IMG/VR virus record: IMGVR_UViG_3300049005_000030
Location: 1-64,000 of that record
Direction: 5' to 3' (one strand)
Length of the DNA: 64,000 bases
DNA from: a virus
Positions 14,938 through 22,900 of the stretch are shown here, piece after piece. Positions within the stretch are counted from its first letter, which is position 1, and the number at the start of each line of letters is the position of its first letter. A program made the position numbers and the translations under genes. The notes beneath the pieces were generated by a model. It saw only the letters and a list, made by a program, of their open reading frames with translations, was not told where the DNA came from and made no database searches.

Positions 14938-14967
14938 ACCCTACCCCGGTATAGATGCCGCCGTCCA
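14938..14967 (-). promoter_or_regulatory. Promoter of the translocation unit (P15)
   Basis: Minus strand: TGGACG, 18-bp spacer, TAGGGT. Spacing and -10 fit the palindromic family, but the inverted repeat in the spacer is degraded (left GGCGGC, right ACCGGGG). It ends 8 bases from the start codon at 14929. Confidence 0.55.
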
Positions 14968-15096
14968 ACCGGATACACAACCCCACCCGAGCAGGCGACA
15001 CCCCCGTCACCGCGCGTCACCCGACCGCGTGGCGGGGCCGGCGGGAACCCGCGCGCGGCTACCCTCACCGCAGGTGATCGTGGAAAGGGGTGGCCG

Positions 15097-16719
15097 GTGG
15101 CGGTGACGTTCGCGCCGAACCTGCGCCGGAAGGTGGTGGCCACCACCCCCGCTCGGGAAACCAAAGGTCTGGCCGACCGGGTCAAGACGTTTTTCCGTCA
15201 GTACGTCATCCCCGGCCAGCCCTACTTCGTCCCGTGGAACACCGACCGCGCCGTCCGCGAGGGCTTCGAGACCAACCCGTGGATCTACCGCGCCGTGCAC
15301 GTGATCGCGTCCAAGTCGCTGGACCTGCCGATCGTGCTGCGCCAGAACGACGGCGACAAGGGCGATCCGCTGGCGCCGGAGCTGGACCCGACCCGGCTGC
15401 TGTACCTGCTCAACGTGGAGGCCAACCCCTGGGAGCGGGCCAAGATCTTCCGCTACCGCCTGATCGCCCAGTTCCTGCTGTCCAGCAGGGGCGTGTTCAT
15501 CGAGGTGGTGCGCACCCGCGCCGGCCGCATCGGGCTGCTGAGCCTGCTGGACCCGGACAAGGTCGAGATCATCCCGACCAAGGAAATCCTGCCCGACGGC
15601 ACCGAGAAGATCGACCCTATCGGCACGTTCCGGATCACCCTGCAAGGCGGGGAACGCACGTTCGACTACCTACCCCGCTTCGACCCCAAGGGCAGTTACG
15701 ACAGCCAGGCCAGCAGCGTGTTGTGGGTGCGCTCACCGCACCCCACCCTGATGTTCCAGGGCATGACGCCTACCCAGGCCGCCGCCATGAGCGCCGACAT
15801 GGACCGCGCCGCCCGGCTCTACAACCGCCGTTTCATGGACTCCGACGGCCGGCCGGGCACGGTGATCGCCGTCAAGGGTACCGCCACCCGCGACACTCTG
15901 GACGTGGTCGAGAGCCGGATAGCCGGCAAGGCCCGGATCGACGGCCCTGGGGGTGTCGTCGCCATCCAGGCCGATGGGCTCAGCATTGCCGACACCTCCG
16001 GCAACCCTCGGGACACCCAGTGGGCCGAGACGATGGACCGGATGCGCAAAGAGGTCAGTATGACCTTCGGCGTCCCAGAGTCGATCTTGGGCGACGCGTC
16101 CGGACGCACCTTCGACAACGCCGACGCCGAAAAAGAGAACTTCTGGGAGGACACCGAGTCCCCCCTGCTGGCCATCCTGGACGACCAGCTGGACGTGCTC
16201 ACCGGCGGCTATGACGACTCCCTGTTCCTGCGCCACGACAAGTCCGGCGTGTGGGTGCTCGGCCGGCACCGGCGCATGGAGCTGGACCGCGCCTCGGCCG
16301 AGGTCGACACCGGCAAGCGCACCATCAACGAGTACCGCGCGCTGGCCGGCCTGGACGAGTACGAGAGCCCGCTGGCCCGCGTGCTGCTCATCCCCGGCGG
16401 CAAGATCATCGGCGCACTCAACGCCGAGGACGAGGCGGCCGCCGCCAAGGCCCCGATCCTGGGCAACCGGCTGCCTGCGGGCAACGTCGAAGCGCAGCAG
16501 GCCGCAGCCTTGAGCGGCCAGGCCGGCGCGGCCATCGGCTCGCTGGCCGGGGTGAACGCGGCCAACAACATCAACAACGCCAACAGCCTGCGCGCCCTGC
16601 CGCCCGGCGACCGCCAACCCACGGCGCTGGCCGGCAAGGACGGCGAGCCCCCGGACTTGGAGGGTAAGCAGGGCGGCGCGCGAGACCGAGGCGGGCGCAC
16701 CGCCACTGTCTGGCGATGA
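15097..16719 (+). CDS. HK97-type portal protein, 540 aa
   Basis: The portal forms the dodecameric ring through which DNA enters and leaves the head. The sequence fits the phage_portal family: NPWIYRAVHVIASKSLDLPI near the N-terminus, IAQFLLSSRGVFIEV, a long stem/wing region, and MRKEVSMTFGVPESILGD followed by the NADAEKENFWEDTESPL helix. The length is normal. The C-terminal 100 residues are Ala/Gly-rich and probably disordered. The GTG start follows GGAAAGGGG. A possible -10 (TACCCT, 15060-15065) lies upstream. No terminase gene precedes it. Confidence 0.93.
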   Translation: MAVTFAPNLRRKVVATTPARETKGLADRVKTFFRQYVIPGQPYFVPWNTDRAVREGFETNPWIYRAVHVIASKSLDLPIVLRQNDGDKGDPLAPELDPTRLLYLLNVEANPWERAKIFRYRLIAQFLLSSRGVFIEVVRTRAGRIGLLSLLDPDKVEIIPTKEILPDGTEKIDPIGTFRITLQGGERTFDYLPRFDPKGSYDSQASSVLWVRSPHPTLMFQGMTPTQAAAMSADMDRAARLYNRRFMDSDGRPGTVIAVKGTATRDTLDVVESRIAGKARIDGPGGVVAIQADGLSIADTSGNPRDTQWAETMDRMRKEVSMTFGVPESILGDASGRTFDNADAEKENFWEDTESPLLAILDDQLDVLTGGYDDSLFLRHDKSGVWVLGRHRRMELDRASAEVDTGKRTINEYRALAGLDEYESPLARVLLIPGGKIIGALNAEDEAAAAKAPILGNRLPAGNVEAQQAAALSGQAGAAIGSLAGVNAANNINNANSLRALPPGDRQPTALAGKDGEPPDLEGKQGGARDRGGRTATVWR

Positions 16720-16798
16720 CTTCCCGCCGATCACCGGCAATACCCTGGCCGTCGGCGAGGCCACCCCGGAACCGCCGCCCGGACCCGACCGTGACCAG

Positions 16799-18010
16799 AT
16801 GGTGGCCGGCAACGAGAACCGCGCCGACCACAACGAAGTCCTGATCACCGCCATCATCACCGCCTACCTCGCGCGAACCCTCGGCGTCACCATCAGCCGG
16901 CTACGCGGCCCCGCCGCGCGCAAGGGCACCCGGTTCTGGGAAGGCGACGGGGCAGGCACGCGAACGCTCGACCCCGCCTACGTGCTGCCCGACAAGCTGA
17001 TACGCGAGCTGGAAAGCCAGATCACGCCGGTGTTCCAGCGCATCGCCGAGAGCGCCGCCGCCGAGACCGCCCAGCGCATCGACGGCGAGGGTGACGACCT
17101 GGTGCCCTACAGCGCGCAGGACATCGGCGACGCCGTGGCCGCCGCCGTCGGCCGCGTCATGGTCACCGCCGAGCGCTACGCCGACGAGGTGCGCCAGGCC
17201 ATCGCGCAGGCCGAGCACGACCACACCGCCGACCTGGACGCGGTCACCCGACAGGTGGAGGCGGCCAACCGGCGCGGCGGCGCGTGGCTGTCGACATCGG
17301 CGCGCACCCTCGGCTTCGCCCTGTCGAACGAGGCCGCCCGCCGTGAAGCCATCCGGCGCGGAGTCACCCACCACCAGTGGGTGGCCAAGGATGACGATCA
17401 CGTCCGCGCCTCGCATGTCGTCGCCGACGGCCAAGTCCGGCTGATCGACGACCGGTTCGAGGTCGGCAAGGCCCGGCTGCTCTATCCCGGCGACCCGTCC
17501 GGCCTGCCCTCCACCTGGGACGAGGTCGCGAACTGCCGGTGCGGGCAGGCATTCGGAATGCCCGCCATGGCCACCCAGCGCATGTTCGCCCTGATGCGCG
17601 GCCAACGGCACAACCCCGACGCGCCCGGCAACACCTCCACCGCATTGGCCATTGCCGTCGCGGCCGCCGCCGATCAGCCCGGTGGCGCGACCATCACCGC
17701 CAGCCCGCACGGCTTCCCGGACCTGCCGCCGGTGGCCACCCTGCTGTCCGCGCCCACCGACCTGGTGGGCTACCGGGTGCTGGACAAGCCGCCGCAGGTC
17801 ACCCCCGGCCAGTGGCTCACCCTGCCCGGACAGCTCGTGCTGGGCATGGCCCCGCCAGCCTCGGCCGCCGCGATCCTGCTCACCGTGCTGATCCCGGCCG
17901 GCACCACCATCGGCGTGGCCGGCGGCGCGATGCTGCTGCCTGGTGACGTCCCGCTGGAAGTGCTGGGCGCCGGCATCGACGGCATCCGCGCTCAGGCTGT
18001 GACGCCCTGA
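16799..18010 (+). CDS. MuF-like minor head protein with C-terminal ART-like region, 403 aa
   Basis: Residues about 190-260 carry the MuF pattern: HHQWVAKDDDHVRASHVVAD, then DRFEVGKARLLYPGDP and EVANCRCGQAF. MuF proteins sit at the portal vertex and can be injected. The last 110 residues (LVGYRVLDKPP ... ILLTVLIPAGTT ... LEVLGAGIDG) resemble the strand order of ADP-ribosyltransferase domains attached to MuF proteins, but no clear STS motif is seen, so it may be inactive. ATG 16799 has no RBS, yet the frame is open and protein-like back to about 16554, so a frameshift fusion with the portal is possible. Confidence 0.8.
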   Translation: MVAGNENRADHNEVLITAIITAYLARTLGVTISRLRGPAARKGTRFWEGDGAGTRTLDPAYVLPDKLIRELESQITPVFQRIAESAAAETAQRIDGEGDDLVPYSAQDIGDAVAAAVGRVMVTAERYADEVRQAIAQAEHDHTADLDAVTRQVEAANRRGGAWLSTSARTLGFALSNEAARREAIRRGVTHHQWVAKDDDHVRASHVVADGQVRLIDDRFEVGKARLLYPGDPSGLPSTWDEVANCRCGQAFGMPAMATQRMFALMRGQRHNPDAPGNTSTALAIAVAAAADQPGGATITASPHGFPDLPPVATLLSAPTDLVGYRVLDKPPQVTPGQWLTLPGQLVLGMAPPASAAAILLTVLIPAGTTIGVAGGAMLLPGDVPLEVLGAGIDGIRAQAVTP

Positions 18011-18156
18011 GTCAGCACGATCACCAGCGCGACGATCGCCAGTGCGGCGCCCACGATCAGCGCTATCTGGTAGCCCGGACGCGGCCCGACCGCCACCGCG
18101 ATCAGGCCCAGCACGACGGCGACGGACAGAAACAGCAGCGCGAGGTGGTCGGTCAT
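17992..18156 (-). CDS. Small two-helix membrane protein on the opposite strand, 54 aa
   Basis: Two clear hydrophobic helices (LALLFLSVAVVLGLIAVAV and IALIVGAALAIVALVIVL) are separated by GPRPGY. It runs against the surrounding genes and overlaps the MuF gene tail by 19 bases. A plausible minus-strand promoter lies at 18264-18293, with a hairpin between promoter and start. No Shine-Dalgarno is evident. The clean hydrophobic pattern argues for a real gene; a holin-like or Spd-like role cannot be distinguished. Confidence 0.5.
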   Translation of the reverse strand: MTDHLALLFLSVAVVLGLIAVAVGPRPGYQIALIVGAALAIVALVIVLTQGVTA

Positions 18157-18176
18157 GGGACTGGAGTACCCAGAAA

Positions 18177-18210
18177 CGACGAAACCCCCGCCGTAGACGG
18201 GGGCTTGTCG
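18177..18210. terminator. Hairpin between convergent/divergent genes
   Basis: Core stem CCCCCG/CGGGGG with outer CGAC/GTCG pairing. On the minus strand it is followed by TTTCGTCGTTTC, a better terminator tail than on the plus strand. It could end the portal-MuF transcript or a short minus-strand RNA started at about 18257. Confidence 0.55.
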
Positions 18211-18263
18211 GTTCCGCACGTACCCGTGACCTTCCGAGGTGAAAGCCAGGCTGTGCGCAAAAC

Positions 18264-18293
18264 AGCATAGCAACCGCCCACTTCGCGTGTCGA
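18264..18293 (-). promoter_or_regulatory. Candidate sigma-70-like promoter, minus strand
   Basis: Minus strand: TCGACA, 18-bp spacer, TATGCT. It lacks the palindromic spacer of the main family. It would drive the 54-aa membrane protein gene or a short RNA ending at the 18177-18210 hairpin. Confidence 0.45.
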
Positions 18294-18357
18294 CCACGTG
18301 GCCGCCGATACGGCTGCGACGATGGCGCGAGCGCGCATAGATCGTGAGGAGACAGCG

Positions 18358-19860
18358 ATGGCAGACGGGGCTCGAACCTCGGGAATGGTCGCGCTGGTGC
18401 CCAGTGCCGACGATGTGGACAAGCTGGCCATAGGCGGCGGCGAGGACCCCGGGGAGCTGCACCTGACGCTGGCCTACCTCGGCGACGATGTGTCTCAGCT
18501 TTCACCGCAGGAGCGCAACGGGCTGGCCGGCGCCATCCTCGACCACGCGCAGAACCTCGCGCCGATCACCGCGCGCGTCATGGGGCACGCCTCGTTCAAC
18601 CCCGACGGCGGCGCCGAGGGCGACATGGACCCCTGCGCCGTCTACCTGGTCGGCGACTCCCCGACCATCCCAGGCTTGCATGACGACCTGGCCACGCGCA
18701 CCAGCGCCGAGCAGCACACTCCCTTCATCCCGCACGTCACCGCCGGCTACGGCAAGAGCGCCGGGGACCTGTCCTACTCCGGCCCGGTCACCTTCGATCG
18801 GATGCGGCTGGCCCTGGGCGACCAGGCGTACGACTTCCCGCTGGGCGGGGTCGACCCGGACGCCGAAGACGACGACGCCGAAGAGGACCTGGCCGACGGC
18901 GGGGCCGACGAGGCCGCCGAGGGCGAGGATCCCGAGGATGACGACCGTATTTTCGAGGATGACGGGGTGGATCCCGAGGATGACGACTATGGCCTGAAGG
19001 GCCTGGAGTCGTTTCGCCAGTACGAGACCAAGCGGGTATTCAGCTCGGATCGCCGCAAGAAGCTGGCCCTGTCCGGGCACGCCATGTCCGACGGGTCGTA
19101 CCCGATCGAGACGGTGGGCGATCTGTCCAACGCCATCCGGTCCTACGGCGAGGCCCCGGCGGCCAAGCGCCCCGCCGTGCGCGCCCACATCGTCAAGAGC
19201 GCCAAGAAGCTGGGCGCGCGAAAGATGATCCCGACGAAGTGGCCGGAGCACCCGGCCAACAAGGGCAAGAAGCAGCTGACGGTGGCCGAGATCGAGCAGA
19301 AGGTGGCCAGTCCGGATCCGCGCGCGGCCAAGCTGCGCAAGTACTGGGCGCACAACCCGAAGGCGCGGGCCAAGTGGCAGCCCGGGGTCCCGGGCGACTT
19401 CAACCGGCTGCGAACGCTGCTGGCCAAGTACGTGCATGACCCGCACATCCTGGCCGGGCTGACGGCGAACATCCACAAGATGGCGACCGGCGCATGGCCC
19501 GGCCACGAGAAGTCGGTGCGGATCAGTGTGGCGCAGTTCAAGGCCGCGCTGGCTATGGCCGACCCGGACGCCGAGCAGCCTTCGGCGGATGTGTTCGCCG
19601 ACCTTGGGAGCGTCGACGAGGACGCCGGGGAGCGCGGCGACGACGCGCCCGACGAGGACCCGGACGACGAGGACGCCTACGAGCAGGCGCTGGCTGACGA
19701 GGTGGACTGGAACATCACCCCGGATGGCGTGCTGGTCGAGGGTGGCGACACCGGCGCGGTGTCCAACCTCGGTGAGGACGAGGACGAAGAGGACGACCCG
19801 GTGGGCCCGACGCCGCGTGATGACGGGTCGGATCTGTTCAGCGTCGCCGGTTTGGGTTGA
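18358..19860 (+). CDS. 2H phosphoesterase plus DUF6582-like virion-block protein, 500 aa
   Basis: The N-terminal 165 residues are a 2H phosphoesterase (2'-5' RNA ligase-like) domain, with the two required HxT motifs H35-L-T37 and H126-V-T128. An acidic linker follows (about 180-215). The middle (about 240-310) has DGSYPIETVGDLSNAIRSYG and HIVKSAKKLGARKMIPTKWP, a pattern I associate with DUF6582 in actinophage head genes. The C-terminus is highly acidic. ATG 18358 follows GAGGAGA. The family cuts 2'-5' or cyclic nucleotide bonds (Acb1 of T4 is a 2H enzyme), so an anti-defence role is possible; a structural role is equally likely. Confidence 0.8.
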   Translation: MADGARTSGMVALVPSADDVDKLAIGGGEDPGELHLTLAYLGDDVSQLSPQERNGLAGAILDHAQNLAPITARVMGHASFNPDGGAEGDMDPCAVYLVGDSPTIPGLHDDLATRTSAEQHTPFIPHVTAGYGKSAGDLSYSGPVTFDRMRLALGDQAYDFPLGGVDPDAEDDDAEEDLADGGADEAAEGEDPEDDDRIFEDDGVDPEDDDYGLKGLESFRQYETKRVFSSDRRKKLALSGHAMSDGSYPIETVGDLSNAIRSYGEAPAAKRPAVRAHIVKSAKKLGARKMIPTKWPEHPANKGKKQLTVAEIEQKVASPDPRAAKLRKYWAHNPKARAKWQPGVPGDFNRLRTLLAKYVHDPHILAGLTANIHKMATGAWPGHEKSVRISVAQFKAALAMADPDAEQPSADVFADLGSVDEDAGERGDDAPDEDPDDEDAYEQALADEVDWNITPDGVLVEGGDTGAVSNLGEDEDEEDDPVGPTPRDDGSDLFSVAGLG

Positions 19861-19886
19861 TTACCCGCCGCCAGGGCGGCTAGTAT
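19857..19886 (+). promoter_or_regulatory. Palindromic promoter P11
   Basis: Plus strand: TTGATT, spacer ACCCGCCGCCAGGGCGGC, TAGTAT, then GTTCCG. Its -35 contains the TGA stop of the preceding gene. It is the only family member reading into the capsid genes (19923). Confidence 0.8.
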
Positions 19887-19922
19887 TTCGCTGTTCCGTT
19901 CGACCGCAGGAAGGCGCAGGCC

Positions 19923-22900
19923 GTGACCGCACCCCCGATCCCCGCCCTGGAATACAAGACCCTCAGTGCCACCCTGGCCGCGCCGACCGCGCTCAACCCC
20001 AGTGACACCGGGGACGCCGTGGTGGTCGGCTACGACGACGCCAAGGGCACCGTCGACGCCGTAGTGGCCGTCACCGGCACTCGCGACGAGGTGGGCGACA
20101 TCGTCACCCCCGGCGCGTTCAAGTCGAGCATCGCTAGCCGCCACCCCAAGATGTGCCTGGGCCACGACTGGAACCGACCCATCGGCTGGCCCATCGACTA
20201 CAAGGAACTGCTGCCCGGAGACCCCGGCCTGCCGGCCGAGACCGCCGACGGCAAGCCGTGGCCTGCCGAGGCCGGCGGCCTGTGGACGCGCAACCAGTAC
20301 ATGCTCGACACCCAGGACGGCCGCGACGCCTACGCGCACGCGAAGTTCTACGGCAACAAGACGGCCTACTCCATCGGCTACGTCGTCACCAAGTCCCGCA
20401 AGGCCCTGGTCGACGGCCTGCCCACCCGGATCATCGACGAACTCGACCTGTACGAGTACGGCCCGGTGCTGCACGGAGCGCACCCGCTGGCCACCCAGCA
20501 GTCGGTGAAGACCGCCGCGCCGCAGGGTATCGAGAACAAGGTGCGGCTGGTTCACGACGCCCACTACTGGGGTCTGCCGATGGGCACCCCGATCCACCCC
20601 GGCATGAAGCCGCGCGGCGCGAAGGCGCAGAAGCTGGAACGGGCCGGGCACGCCGTGTCCGAGACCGAGGGCGCGGTGGACATCCCCAATGACAAGCTGC
20701 GGATCAAGCCGACCGCGCGGGGCAAGTCGAAGTTCAAGCCGGACGGCGCGCTACAGGCCCAGCTCTACGGCGAGATCATGTCGAAGATCGACGAGGGCGA
20801 GGCTCCCGAGGACTTCTCGGTCGACGACCCGAACGGCCTGAACAAGAAGGAAGGCGAGTACAACCCGCTGGACCTGATGGTGGCCAACGGCGTCACCCCG
20901 GCCGAGATGGAGAACACCCTCCGCAACGCCAACTGGGACGACAGCCGGGTGGGCGACTCGGCCGACAACCAGGACCAGATCAACACTTTCGTTGACGACG
21001 TGGTGGGCGTCTACCGCGAGAAGTACAACGCCGCCCTGGTCCAGCAGAACGGCAACAAGGACACCGCCACCGTCGCCGACCCCGCCGACACCGGCACAGA
21101 CTCGGCCGGTGTCGAAGGCCCCACCCCGGACGTGCCTGACACCACCGCGCCCGGAGACGCCAATGCCGGCGACACCACCGCGCCGGCCGCGCCCGAAGCG
21201 ACCGCGCCGGACCACCCGCAGGCAGCGCCGGGGTCGACTCCCCCGGCCGCGCCGGCAGCCGCGCCGGGGCAGCCGGACGCGCCCGGCATGTCCACCACGA
21301 AGCTGACCACGCTGCCCAAGCACGAGGCGGCGGCCGCCGCCGGCTCCATGTCCGACCAGGAACTGGCCGCGCACGACACCGAGATGGCCTCGCGTGCCAC
21401 CCAGCTCGGCCGCGACGGCCAGGTCAGCCCCAACCATCAGACCGTCAAGGACGAGGTCGCCCGGCGTGCGGGCAACCCGCCGCAGGCCCCGGCGGCCGGG
21501 CCCGCCGCCCCGGCCGCGAACGCGCCGGCTCCGACGACGGCCAAGCCGCCGCGCAAGCTGGCCGCCAAGCCGGCCGCCGCGATCGGCGCGGCCAAGCCCG
21601 GCAGCGTCACCCAGCACCCGACCGGCCCCGACGGCAAGCCCGACACCACCGCCGAGCCCGTGGCCAAGCAGGGCCTGGTCACCGACAAGGTGCCGCCGAA
21701 GATGGCCGACGGCCTGGCCAAGGCTGGCCTGGCCGAGCACACCGCCGAGCCCGGCAAGATGGTGCTGACCCCGCAGGGCGAGCAGCACCACCATGCCATC
21801 AACGGCACCACGCCGCCCGCGCCGAACGGCGCGCCAGGGGAACAGGCCCCTACCGCGCCGACGATGTCCACGAACAAACTGGCCTCGCTGAACAAGCAGG
21901 ACGTGGCCACAGCGGTGGGCGCGATGTCCGACCACGAGCTGGCCGGACACGACCAGGAGTTGGCCAGCCGCGCCTCCCAGCTCGGCAAGCCAGGTCAGGT
22001 CACCCCCAACCACCAAGCGGTCAAGGACGAGATCGCCCAGCGTCCCGCACCGGCCCCCGGCGGGATCCCCCCGACCGCCGCCGTGGGAGCGCCGGGGATG
22101 GCTCCGGCCGTCCCCGGCGCATCGGCCGTCCCTGGCGAGCCTGCGCACGCCAATGCCGTGGCCGCCGAGACGTTGCGCACCCTGCCGCGCGACGCCTCCG
22201 GCCGCGTCGACCTGGTCAACGCGCCCACCTCGCTGGTTCAGACCATGCGACAGGCCGGCATCGACGACAGCGGCGGCGCGGAACAAGATGAACAGTCGTT
22301 TACCCGCGCGCTGGACGCGCTGGACCAGCAGTACGGCCAGGACCCGGCCATGGCGCACGCGCTGACCACCGCACGCGGCTTCGTCACTGGCGAGCAGCCC
22401 GGCGCCCGCGTCATCCAGAAGCAGGCCGCCGCCGACGCCAAGCAGCTCCAGACCGATGAGACCCCGGTGGGCGACCGGGCCGACGCCGCGCGCGTGCTGG
22501 CCTCCGCCCTGAACAAGTCCGGCATGGCTTACATGTCCGACCCGTCCGGCAACGTCCGCGACAGCCGCCCCATCCCGAACGCCCTGTCGAAGTACGCCCA
22601 GGCCCTGGTCAGCTATCACGGCGCGCTGCCGCCCGCGAAGGTCGCCAAGCCCTCCGGCGCGCCCGACTACACCCCGACCGGCGACGCCAGCCGCCTCGGC
22701 GAGCTGACCGACAGCCAGTTGGCCGCCGAGGTTGGCCACGCGCAGGGCAAGCTGGACGAGATCACCAAGGCCGACCCCCGCCGCGAGTCCGGCCAGCACG
22801 CTGACGCCAAGCTGAAGCTGGACGCCTTCCAGGGTGAGCACAGCCGACGGCAGCAGGCCGGGGAGACGCGCCCGGACGAGACCGCTCCCGACGCAAGCGG

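Noticed and set aside
18368-18392. A tRNA T-arm-like string (GGTTCGAGCCCC on the minus strand)
   Set aside because: The stem does not pair properly and no acceptor, D or anticodon arms can be found around it; it is coding sequence of the 2H phosphoesterase gene.
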